Shown here one piece after another: positions 1 through 8,317 of a stretch of 64,000 nucleotides of DNA. The number at the start of each line of letters is the position of its first letter. The stretch's first letter is position 1. This stretch comes from Aphanomyces cochlioides. Its lineage: Eukaryota > Oomycota > Saprolegniomycetes > Saprolegniales > Verrucalvaceae. Location: positions 1,054,001 through 1,118,000 of the forward strand of contig JAHQRK010000024.1 of NCBI GenBank assembly GCA_019828595.1, written 5' to 3'. Under the pieces are notes generated by a model. That model saw only the letters and a program-made list of their open reading frames with translations. It was not told the DNA's origin and searched no databases. A program made the translations under genes and the position numbers.

Positions 1-1
1 G

Positions 2-3000
2 AAAATATCCAAGATCCAAGAAATCCTAAATCAACCACAACGTAAAGCTGACTCTCAGACTAAAATTGCATCAGTCTTTAAGATGTATAAAGCTAAATCA
101 CAATTAAGTGATTTCAAAGCATTAAAGAAGGTTAACAGTTATCAAACAACAACTTTGCTTCTTGAACAATTTAAGCGAATTCGTCCAAACATCATTGCTC
201 CTGCCGACAAAAACTTATTAGTTCATTTTCTGGATATAGATGGATCAACTCTTCGAACGTATCATTTGAATTCTAATCAAGTAAATATTGAAAATCTTTA
301 TATAACTGAAAATAATGAATACACATCCGGAGCTGATGTTGATCTTAACATTCTTCCAACAACAATGATAACGTTAGAATGGATTGAAGATCCAAAGCAA
401 TCCAGATCATCTCGCAAAAACTTTTTCCGTTATTTAACAAAAGCAGATTATTTACTTGACCAATTTCAAGTATATCCTGAATCACCAAATGGTCTTCCAA
501 AAGAATCAGAAATTCCATGCTTTCTATATGCTCTTGAGCAAGGAGGAGTTTCAAAAGTCATTGTTAATAAAATTAAGCAACTAATGTTTCATTCAGGTAT
601 TACAACTAATTTGTTTAAAAAAATAGCAGAAAAGTTTAAGTTAAGATTGGAAGTAAAAACCTATAAAAACAATAATGGAGTTAAAAGTTATAATATTAAT
701 AATTATGGACCTCATAGTAACAATGTAATTCGTCTTGGAGTAACGCCAAAACACGTATTTGCTATTAAAGAAACTAAAATCACTCTAACAGCTCTTAATA
801 ATCCAGAAATTGTAAAAATAGAAGGATCGACTGAATTTATACTTCATCACGGACGAGTTAGTTATAATTCAAAACGAATCAAGTTTCTTGACAGTTTTGA
901 AGTCATTTCACATTTATATCACAACAGAGATAAATTACTTATTCCTATTACTCAAAGTAATGTTCCTAAACTACTTAACAATGAGTATCAAAAAGTTGAT
1001 TCATTATATGAAGAAGACTTTGATGAGAATACATTCAAAGAAATTGGACGTGTTGATGGTACAATGAAATTTGGTCAATCGCCTTTCAATCAAGTAATTA
1101 ATAAATACACTAAACAATATGAAGAAATAATCAACTTTAATGTTATCTATTTCGATTTTGAAACATTAGTAAATAATGATAACGAGCACGTTGCCTACTG
1201 CATATCTTTCAAGATCCTAAAGTATAAATTTAGAAAGCTGTATTCAACAGGCGAAACACAAAACTTTTATGGGTTTGACTGTGCTCAACGATTTCTAGAG
1301 TCAATTCCCGAAAAGAGTCATAATTTACTTTGGGCTCACAATGCTGGATTCGATTTGCGTTTTCTAATGAAACACGTAACAAGCTTTTCTCAAAAGAGCA
1401 ATATGATAGAATGCGGAACTCGACTAAAGCAAGCTCATTGCTTTTATAAAAGCTCTGAACTTGTAGTCAAATGCTCAATGAGTTTTATTAATAGCAAACT
1501 TGCAAATCTTCCAAAGATGTTCAAGGATGCAAGCAAAGATCTTAACTTAGAAAAAGAATCATTTCCTCATGACTTCATAAATGAAAACAACTTCAAGTCA
1601 ATGTGGAAGCTTAGCTATCTCAATGGATTTGAAGACAAAGGAGCTATGATTGCCAACGCAAACAAGATCGGTGCAGTAATTGAAGACCAAATCGATATCC
1701 AGAAGTATGCTATACATTATTGTAATCGCGATGTTGATGTTCTTCACACTTGTTTTGAAGCTTTCAGAATGATGTTTATTAATCGTTTCAACATTGATGT
1801 ATATCGATTTATGTCTATGCCATCAATTGCTTATGCAATTCAACATAATCAAGGTTGCTTTGATGGTTGCTATGAACAAAATGGAATCGTTCTGGGATTT
1901 ATCAGACAAGCTATTGTTGGAGGACGAGTTATGACTCGAGATAATAAGAAGTATCACATTAAACATCAATTATCGGATTTTGATGCTGTTTCACTATATC
2001 CATCAGGACAATCAATATTAAGCGGTTATGTAAAAGGTAAAGCAAAATTCTTTAAGGATACAATTCCGAATAATGCTGATTATTACATTGCTCGAGTTAG
2101 ATTTAACTCTATCGGAAAACATCAAAGTTTTCCACTTTTAAGTATTCAACAAGATGGATCACGTGGTTTTACAAATGATATCATAGGACAAACAATGGTT
2201 ATTGGAAAGCAAGCTCTTGAAGATATTGTAAAATTTCAAAATGCTACATATACGGTAATTGAAGGTTGTTATTGGGATGAAGGTTTTAATCCAAAGATAG
2301 TAGAAGCAGTAAAAGAATTATTCAACGAACGACTTAAGTTGAAAAAAGAAGGCAATCCTCTACAAGAAGGAATCAAATTGCTCCTCAATAGCGCTTACGG
2401 AAAGCTAATTCAAAAACCAATTGTAAAAGAGAAGATACTTGTCAAAGGATCTGACGAGATTAAAGAGCGAACAAAACGAAAGATTCATAAAATGATTTCA
2501 AGAACGCCAATTACTGATGATTTGGCATTATTTGAAGAACACAAATATCTCTATGAACATTATTCACCAGCTCATCTTGGAGTTCAGATACTCGATTCTT
2601 CAAAACATATTATGAATGAAGTTATGTGTCTTGCAGAAGATATTAAAGCTAACATTTGGTATCAGGATACAGATTCGATGATGATTGATCGTGATGGGGT
2701 TCCAAAATTGGCAATCGCTTTTAAAGAAAAATATGGAAGAGAACTAATTGGAAAGCAAATGGGGCAATTTCATACAGATTTTAGTCTTGAAGGTTCAAAA
2801 GGAGAGGTTTATGCTAAGGAGTCAATATTCTTAGGAAAAAAAAGCTATGTGAATGTGCTATCTTGCGATGGTAATGATGTTGAGGGACATCATATTCGTA
2901 TGAAGGGTATTCCTGGAAAGCTTCTTAAAGAAAATCCTCTCGAAAAGTATGTGAAGATGTATAATGGTGAATCAATGGAATTTGATCTAAGCGAATGTTG

Positions 3001-3076
3001 TTCAATCGACATTAACACTAAGACACAAAAGGTAAGCAAGAGATTGAAGTTTACAAGAAAAGTTTCATTTGCTTAG
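2..3076 (+). CDS. polB: Protein-primed family B DNA polymerase (5' partial)
   Basis: Replicative polymerase of the Polinton, expected to copy the linear element from a terminal protein. The reading frame is open from base 2; by comparison with the second copy about 33 N-terminal residues lie before the window. An internal ATG at 83 is not the likely start. Exonuclease motifs are visible: FDFET (Exo I), HNAGFD (Exo II) and YCNRDVD (Exo III). Polymerase motifs follow: DFDAVSLYPS (A), a K..NSAYGK motif (B) and YQDTDS (C). All catalytic acidic residues are present. Nearly identical to the copy at 46049; the few differences include a Phe/Leu change in VYR(F/L)MSMPS. The integrase starts 9 bp after the stop. 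Confidence 0.95.
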   Translation, partial: KISKIQEILNQPQRKADSQTKIASVFKMYKAKSQLSDFKALKKVNSYQTTTLLLEQFKRIRPNIIAPADKNLLVHFLDIDGSTLRTYHLNSNQVNIENLYITENNEYTSGADVDLNILPTTMITLEWIEDPKQSRSSRKNFFRYLTKADYLLDQFQVYPESPNGLPKESEIPCFLYALEQGGVSKVIVNKIKQLMFHSGITTNLFKKIAEKFKLRLEVKTYKNNNGVKSYNINNYGPHSNNVIRLGVTPKHVFAIKETKITLTALNNPEIVKIEGSTEFILHHGRVSYNSKRIKFLDSFEVISHLYHNRDKLLIPITQSNVPKLLNNEYQKVDSLYEEDFDENTFKEIGRVDGTMKFGQSPFNQVINKYTKQYEEIINFNVIYFDFETLVNNDNEHVAYCISFKILKYKFRKLYSTGETQNFYGFDCAQRFLESIPEKSHNLLWAHNAGFDLRFLMKHVTSFSQKSNMIECGTRLKQAHCFYKSSELVVKCSMSFINSKLANLPKMFKDASKDLNLEKESFPHDFINENNFKSMWKLSYLNGFEDKGAMIANANKIGAVIEDQIDIQKYAIHYCNRDVDVLHTCFEAFRMMFINRFNIDVYRFMSMPSIAYAIQHNQGCFDGCYEQNGIVLGFIRQAIVGGRVMTRDNKKYHIKHQLSDFDAVSLYPSGQSILSGYVKGKAKFFKDTIPNNADYYIARVRFNSIGKHQSFPLLSIQQDGSRGFTNDIIGQTMVIGKQALEDIVKFQNATYTVIEGCYWDEGFNPKIVEAVKELFNERLKLKKEGNPLQEGIKLLLNSAYGKLIQKPIVKEKILVKGSDEIKERTKRKIHKMISRTPITDDLALFEEHKYLYEHYSPAHLGVQILDSSKHIMNEVMCLAEDIKANIWYQDTDSMMIDRDGVPKLAIAFKEKYGRELIGKQMGQFHTDFSLEGSKGEVYAKESIFLGKKSYVNVLSCDGNDVEGHHIRMKGIPGKLLKENPLEKYVKMYNGESMEFDLSECCSIDINTKTQKVSKRLKFTRKVSFA

Positions 3077-3085
3077 ATATATAAT

Positions 3086-4174
3086 ATGTCTGCACTTCTT
3101 AAAAAATTATACTATGATTCAAAGATTGGATTCATTAGCGCAACAGCATTGTATAAAAAAGCAAAAGAACTTAATAATTCTATTACTCTAAAACAAGTTC
3201 GCGATTGGTATAAGAAACAAACTGATATTCAACAGCATTCAGCTCAAAACAAGAAATTTCCTGAGTTCAAAATTGCAAGCAACAATCCAAACTCATGGCA
3301 AATGGATTTAGCTTTTTGGCAAAAACAACCAATATTTATCGCAATCAATATTAACAGTCGAATCGGCTTCGCCAAATTGTTGAAAAACAAAACTGCGCCT
3401 GTAGTTAGAAAAGCAATAGAAGAATTTCTTTCTCGAAACAAAACACATTCGTTTACATCAGATAATGGAAATGAGTTTATGAATAAAAAAGTTCAAGAAC
3501 TGTTAACAAAAGAACATATCAGTCATTACGCTGGAGAGTCTGGGGATCATACAATTCTAGGCAAGGTAGATCGATTCATTAGAACGTTAAAATCAAGACT
3601 AACCAAAATGTTCGAGACAGGAATCTTTAAAAAGCTAACTCAAAAGCATCTAAACGATGCAATTTCAAATTACAATGACACGGAACATTCATCCATTCAT
3701 GCAACGCCAAATGAGATGAAAGGAAAAGTCATATTTTCCGAAAATGATCATAACCAAAATGTAGCAAAGCAAGTCTTAGAAAGCATCCCGATTGGCTCAA
3801 AAGTACGTTACAAATTGAAACCAAAAAATCCATTTCAAAAAGAAGGTGCTAAATATTCAAAATCCGTTTATGAATTTATTGGATTAGATGGACTAAAGAC
3901 GCATTTACGATCAAAAAATAATCACGTCGTATATAAACCAGTTAATGATATAAAAATAGTAGAAGCTCAAACTACTGACGCTGATGGAAGAGCAAATGAC
4001 ATTTATGAAGCTGAGAAAATTTTAAGTCACAAGAAACTAAAAAATGGTCAATACAAATATCTGGTTAAATGGGCTGATGGAAGTGAATCATGGGAGCCTC
4101 AGAAGAATCTAAGAATATTTAATAAAAATCAAATGAGTCAATTAGAAAAAAATTATTTTGCACAGGTAATATAA
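3086..4174 (+). CDS. Polinton integrase (retroviral-type, rve fold) with C-terminal chromodomain
   Basis: Catalyses insertion of the element and makes the 6-bp target duplication. The 362-residue protein has an N-terminal helical region, then an RNase H-like core: first catalytic Asp at about residue 74 (WQMDLAFW), second at 126 (TSDNGNEF). At the third position, 35 residues further on, where the family normally has Glu, both copies have Asp (GKVDRFIRTLK). The C-terminus (about 308-350) is a chromodomain (YEAEKILSH..YLVKWADGSESWEP), which in this family is thought to guide insertion to chromatin. Starts 9 bp after the polymerase stop, so the two may share a transcript. Confidence 0.93.
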   Translation: MSALLKKLYYDSKIGFISATALYKKAKELNNSITLKQVRDWYKKQTDIQQHSAQNKKFPEFKIASNNPNSWQMDLAFWQKQPIFIAININSRIGFAKLLKNKTAPVVRKAIEEFLSRNKTHSFTSDNGNEFMNKKVQELLTKEHISHYAGESGDHTILGKVDRFIRTLKSRLTKMFETGIFKKLTQKHLNDAISNYNDTEHSSIHATPNEMKGKVIFSENDHNQNVAKQVLESIPIGSKVRYKLKPKNPFQKEGAKYSKSVYEFIGLDGLKTHLRSKNNHVVYKPVNDIKIVEAQTTDADGRANDIYEAEKILSHKKLKNGQYKYLVKWADGSESWEPQKNLRIFNKNQMSQLEKNYFAQVI

Positions 4175-4212
4175 ACTACCAAATATATATACGTTAATTA
4201 ATTCGTAGTAAA

Positions 4213-5544
4213 ATGTATCCGAGCTATAAGGATCTCGCTGATAAAAAAGCAAAATTACAAGAATATTATGATCAAATCAAACTTGATAAAAAGATCGATG
4301 CTATTAAACAAAAGGCATATGAAACTGCTATTTGGAGTAGTGATGTTGCATCAAATGTAATTCTACCAAAACCTCAAATGTCTTCAAATATTGGCAGAAC
4401 AATTGAAATTCAAACAGATTCATCAAACCCAAGAACCATTGAAGTTCAAACCGAATCAAACGGTAGAACTATACAAACCCAAACTAAACGAAATACGAAA
4501 GCCAGATCTGCTCAAACCGAGCCAATGGGTATTACAACTGGAACTCAATATGAAAGTAATCCAAGATACGAACCCAGAATTAAAACAAGGGATCAAATCA
4601 AATTAGAAAATATGCCCCCTGTCGAAACAAGAAATCGTTTCAGAATTTTGTCTGATGAAGACGACGAAGAGTCAAAACCAATATTTCCCGCAGAGGAAAA
4701 CAAAAAAACTCAAAGAGAACAAATTATAAAACTTTATAAGGACAATTGGAACTTCTTTAAAACAAGAAAGATTTCTCCGATATTACTAAATGGTGATGAA
4801 GATAAGAGTGTATACTTGGGAAGATCGGGAAGACTATTTACCATACGGAGTGATCATGAAAATAAGAATAAACGTATAATTGATTACGATTGGGTTGCTA
4901 CAAAAGAAAAAATTGACAAAATTATTGATGAAAATATACGTGTGAATGGCATCCGACAAGGCGTTACTCAAATGTCAATTAAAAGCGAACCTGATATCAA
5001 AATGGAAGGCCAAGGCTTTAAATTAATCGCCCGTAAAAAACTCATTGGACGAGGCTTAATCGGCGCGGGAATTTCGCATTTACATAATTTTGAAAAAGAT
5101 TATTTATATCGACCTCTTGGAGCTAAATATGTCAATTTGAAAGCTCTTGGTCAAGGATATTTAAGTTTACGCCATCCGTCTGGTAATTCCTGTTTTAAAC
5201 GATTAAAAATGTCAGATAAACTACTTCAAATCATCAAAATCTTGTTATTTGATGGAGTTATTGATTATAGTCTTTATAATCAGCTTGACAACAAAGATAA
5301 AATTGCGTTTTACGATACTCTAAAAGTTTGTAAACTATTAAATTCGTTTAAAGAAACTATTAGCGATCCACGAGATGGTAGTGATAAATATGTTGCTGAA
5401 TTCAATAAGCTCATTGGTGAAATCAAGATCGGTAATGATAATCCTTTGATCAAATCGGAACTAAAGAAGATGTCGATTCATTTATTTCAAAATGGAATTT
5501 TAAGCGATAAACAATTCAATGATATTTTGATGATGACAATATAG
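4213..5544 (+). CDS. PY-like conserved Polinton protein
   Basis: 443 residues, no enzyme motif seen. The N-terminal quarter is charged; residues ~60-115 are low complexity, with repeated TIE(I/V)QT and TQT units, followed by an acidic patch. The C-terminal half is well ordered, containing a Gly-rich stretch (GRGLIGAG), a YLSLRHPSGN segment and a final helical region with GEIKIGNDNPLIKSEL. This last motif resembles the conserved Polinton protein called PY in published descriptions; the assignment rests on that motif only. Residues around 130-160 differ strongly from the second copy (50359) although both sides are nearly identical. The next small gene starts 5 bp after the stop. Confidence 0.6.
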   Translation: MYPSYKDLADKKAKLQEYYDQIKLDKKIDAIKQKAYETAIWSSDVASNVILPKPQMSSNIGRTIEIQTDSSNPRTIEVQTESNGRTIQTQTKRNTKARSAQTEPMGITTGTQYESNPRYEPRIKTRDQIKLENMPPVETRNRFRILSDEDDEESKPIFPAEENKKTQREQIIKLYKDNWNFFKTRKISPILLNGDEDKSVYLGRSGRLFTIRSDHENKNKRIIDYDWVATKEKIDKIIDENIRVNGIRQGVTQMSIKSEPDIKMEGQGFKLIARKKLIGRGLIGAGISHLHNFEKDYLYRPLGAKYVNLKALGQGYLSLRHPSGNSCFKRLKMSDKLLQIIKILLFDGVIDYSLYNQLDNKDKIAFYDTLKVCKLLNSFKETISDPRDGSDKYVAEFNKLIGEIKIGNDNPLIKSELKKMSIHLFQNGILSDKQFNDILMMTI

Positions 5545-5549
5545 AAGCT

Positions 5550-5756
5550 ATGAAAACGATTAATGTTAAACATCCATTTTTAAAAATATATAATAAAAAG
5601 GCCAAAGAAAATGAAGATAGACTAATTGAAACGATGGAAAACTTAATCATTGATAATACAGAACCAAAATCAAGTTTTCAAAGATATGGACCATCTATTG
5701 ATGAATATAAAAGAAAAAAGAAATTAGAGCAAAAATCAAAGACATTTGCTCTTTAA
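5550..5756 (+). CDS. Small charged conserved protein (68 aa)
   Basis: Not recognised. A lysine- and glutamate-rich, probably helical protein without a membrane segment, ending in a basic stretch (EYKRKKKLEQKSKTFAL). It begins five bases after the PY-like gene and is conserved with only two or three substitutions at 51699, which together with the tight spacing supports real coding. Possibly a core or scaffold component, but nothing in the sequence shows this. Confidence 0.6.
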   Translation: MKTINVKHPFLKIYNKKAKENEDRLIETMENLIIDNTEPKSSFQRYGPSIDEYKRKKKLEQKSKTFAL

Positions 5757-5827
5757 GATGATTTAATAATATATTTTTATTTTTTATGTAATTCATAAAA
5801 TATAGACTTCGTTTAAATCAACGAAAT

Positions 5828-6307
5828 ATGAAAGGAACAGGAGGTTATAAAGTAGTTCACGTATCATCATCTCTTTCAAAGAAAAAACTTTCTAAAGCAT
5901 CCAAAGGTGGTACAGTTGTATTTAGCGCTGATGATTTAAAAGGAAGTAAGCCAATGCTTGTGCATCCAGCTAATTATAGCAAAATAGTTCAAGCTCAAAA
6001 AGCTAATAAAGGAGCTCGTTTGGATTTTACTGAAGGGGAAATTCATCACGATTTAAGCCATCACCAAGGCGGAAGCATTTGGGATAGTTTGAGATCAGGT
6101 TTGAGTACGGCTTGGAATAGTGTAATTAAACCTGTACTAAGTGGAGTTGGAGATGCAATCGCATATAGTAATCCAGAATTGGCCCCTATTAGGGAAGGCA
6201 TTCGTAAACTTAGCGGCGTAGGTTTTCAAAAGGGCTCTCAAGCGGCTAAAGATCGTATGGCCCTTGTTCGTGCGAAGAAACGTGGTGGTAGTTTTCGACT
6301 AGTATAA
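5828..6307 (+). CDS. PX/pVI-like minor virion protein
   Basis: 159 residues. The N-terminal ~85 residues (SKKKLSKASKGGTVVFSADDLKG..) are nearly identical to the copy at 51977. A His-rich HHDLSHHQGG stretch follows, then an amphipathic, Trp-containing region (IWDSLRSGLSTAWNSVIKP) and a basic tail (GSQAAKDRMALVRAKKRGGSF). Such a tail and an amphipathic helix after a Gly-Gly are typical of the small PX/core-type proteins of Polintons and recall adenovirus pVI-like, membrane-active, protease-processed proteins; this function is inferred. The middle ~60 residues are largely unrelated to those in the second copy, suggesting exchange of a segment. Confidence 0.55.
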   Translation: MKGTGGYKVVHVSSSLSKKKLSKASKGGTVVFSADDLKGSKPMLVHPANYSKIVQAQKANKGARLDFTEGEIHHDLSHHQGGSIWDSLRSGLSTAWNSVIKPVLSGVGDAIAYSNPELAPIREGIRKLSGVGFQKGSQAAKDRMALVRAKKRGGSFRLV

Positions 6308-6421
6308 ATATACCATTTTACGTTTGACCATGAGCTTTGAACACCAAAACATCAAGCTTTTGTAAAAAATCGGTAGTAAAAAAAATACCTCTATATAGAG
6401 TATAAGCTTGTGCTTTCAACA

Positions 6422-6616
6422 ATGCTTATCGATTTAACATTAATAAAGAAGACTCAAGAAATGATTGATGCTCAAGTTAAACGAAATCTGAATCCATACA
6501 AAAGAAACCGATACATTTGTGATTGCGGTGAATCAGTAAACGTGAGATATCGTTTTAGTCATCAAAGATCATATGCACATAAAAAAGCAATTATAGAGAT
6601 CGAAAGAAATAATTAG
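6422..6616 (+). CDS. Small CxC..HxxxxxH zinc-finger protein (64 aa)
   Basis: The ATG at 6422 is preferred over an upstream GTG in the same frame. The C-terminal half carries ICDCGESVNVRYRFSHQRSYAH: two cysteines separated by one residue and two histidines, a compact zinc-finger arrangement often found next to GIY-YIG or integrase genes in giant viruses and their parasites. The same finger occurs twice in the tail of the GIY-YIG gene of Polinton B (52551), which lies immediately upstream of the orthologue there but is missing here. Role unknown; nucleic-acid binding is inferred. Confidence 0.65.
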   Translation: MLIDLTLIKKTQEMIDAQVKRNLNPYKRNRYICDCGESVNVRYRFSHQRSYAHKKAIIEIERNN

Positions 6617-6627
6617 AGAATAGTAAG

Positions 6628-7486
6628 CTAATTTTTTTTCGGTCTAATAATCAACTGAATTAAAATTTGACTATCTTCAAACTTGACAATATTATAATTC
6701 TGATCGCAAATTATCACTTCTATGTATGGTCTTGAGCCATCAGAAATTTCTACCCAAGAATACTCAGGATATCTTACATCTATTAAATCCCCAATAGTGG
6801 TGTTTTGTGATGTAAAAGTCGTTAAAACATCAGGAACAGAAGTGTATGGATTATTAACTAAATTACAACGAACTAAAAAGCTTGAAACAGGGTTTACTTG
6901 TGGAGTAAAACTACTTAAAAACGATTGAGCAGTCGTTTGACGAGAGGGAGGAAATGTTGCAACTTGATAGCCAACTATTAAATTAAATCCACTTGGAATG
7001 ATAATTTGCGGAGCATAGCCACCTGTTGGTACGCCTGTTGAATATAACCCACTGGCTGGTAGCGACCAGCCTGTTGGTAAACTTAAAGGAGAGAGGTAAT
7101 AAATCAATTTGGCAACCATAATATGTAGAATTTTCTGAAATATTAAAATATATCACATTGTTTCCATTAGAATCAATCAGATATGCACCAGCCGCGATAA
7201 GTTTAGAAGCTACATAATTTTGAATATCAGCATAACTGTAATAACCATTAGGTAAAGTGATAGATATGGTCGATGTAGTAGCGCCATATGGTACAATAAT
7301 TTGAAATGTATTATTTCCGTACAAGGTTGAATTAATATTGAATTGAGAATTATACAATTGAATCCCAGCAACAGCAATTTCCATATTGCTAAAATTGACT
7401 GCACTATTCCCAAATGTATATCTTAGCGTATTATTATAGCCATTATTCACAATATGAGTTGAATTAAGAACAATAAGTGAGCTCAT
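6628..7486 (-). pseudogene. Penton (minor capsid) protein, frameshifted
   Basis: Single-jelly-roll penton/minor capsid protein that would close the five-fold vertices. The intact orthologue (53332-54189) is 285 residues in one frame. Here the frame breaks near 7090-7100, where AGAG replaces a T of the other copy (net +1 base), splitting the gene into an N-terminal part (7486 down to ~7095) and a C-terminal part (~7119 to 6628). Outside this site the two copies are almost identical, so the lesion is recent. Transcribed towards the zinc-finger gene, convergent with it. Confidence 0.85.
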
Positions 7487-7562
7487 TTTTTCTTATGTTA
7501 TTTTATATCATTTATTTATTATTTGATTGAAATAATTGTCTCTCTAATTGCTGAAAGCAAGC

Positions 7563-8249
7563 TTATAAAAGTGTATTCAAATCAATTTTTTTCCCAAAAT
7601 TATACCTCAATTCTTGATTAACAGAATCAACAAACAGAGCTTGGCCTTTGCTTGCAGTAGCTTTATTGTATGCCTTGATCATTTTGTCTTCATTAACTTC
7701 AGGAATGTTAAAATCCTTACAAACCATTTGAAGATCTCTTTTGCTATTTGCTTTTAAAATAAATACATATTCGCTATTCAATCTAATGGTTTTATATGTG
7801 TCAAAATATGAATGAGCTAAAAATATAGTGCTTAACAATTTATGTCTTCCACGGGTGAAATAATGCGTAAATATATTTTTTTGAAGCATTTTGTCATTTG
7901 AATAATCATCGATGATAACTAATTGTAATGAGCCATTATTTGGAATATCGTCAACAGAAGGAAGTGGTTCATTTGGGTCATAAATCGTAATGAAGTCTTT
8001 TAATTTATCTTTTAAGTAATTATACAGACTTTGCTCAGGATTGCGAGCAATAATATGCAAATGGCTGTAAATATGAGGAGAGTGCTTGAGAATATGGAAA
8101 ATTAGATTCGTCTTACCAGAATAGCTGGGTCCCAGCACGATAGCTCTGAAAAGGTTCTGAATTTTAAGATCTTTGTTTATACCATGAGACTTACTTTTAT
8201 AAGCCTTAGGTAATTTTCCTCCCCAGTCCTCTATTTCATTGGAACTCAT
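7563..8249 (-). CDS. A32/FtsK-HerA-type genome packaging ATPase
   Basis: Motor that would pump the element's DNA into the capsid. 228 residues, typical for Polinton and virophage ATPases. Walker A is GPSYSGKT at residues 40-47, Walker B is LQLVIIDDYS with the acidic pair at about 114-115; a conserved RGRHKLLSTIFLAHSYFDT segment follows (sensor/arginine-finger region). Starts with ATG at 8249, divergent from the fibre gene with a 68-bp AT-rich gap. Intact and nearly identical to the second copy; the last residue differs by loss or gain of one codon. Confidence 0.92.
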   Translation of the reverse strand: MSSNEIEDWGGKLPKAYKSKSHGINKDLKIQNLFRAIVLGPSYSGKTNLIFHILKHSPHIYSHLHIIARNPEQSLYNYLKDKLKDFITIYDPNEPLPSVDDIPNNGSLQLVIIDDYSNDKMLQKNIFTHYFTRGRHKLLSTIFLAHSYFDTYKTIRLNSEYVFILKANSKRDLQMVCKDFNIPEVNEDKMIKAYNKATASKGQALFVDSVNQELRYNFGKKIDLNTLL

Positions 8250-8317
8250 TTATTAGAAAGCTAATATTATATATATTTTAGAATATATACTTATTTGTCT
8301 TCAACTCTATTAAAAAT
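8250..8317. promoter_or_regulatory. Divergent promoter region, ATPase / fibre
   Basis: The only intergenic space between two divergently transcribed genes. It is nearly pure A+T with TATATATA-like runs at both sides, and is preserved in the second copy (54953-55028). A TATA-type late promoter for both directions is plausible; no defined consensus can be shown. Confidence 0.3.

Noticed and set aside
3086..4174. Retrovirus or LTR retrotransposon because of the rve integrase
   Set aside because: No reverse transcriptase, protease of retroviral type or LTRs. Protein-primed polymerase, capsid and packaging ATPase genes place the integrase in a Polinton.
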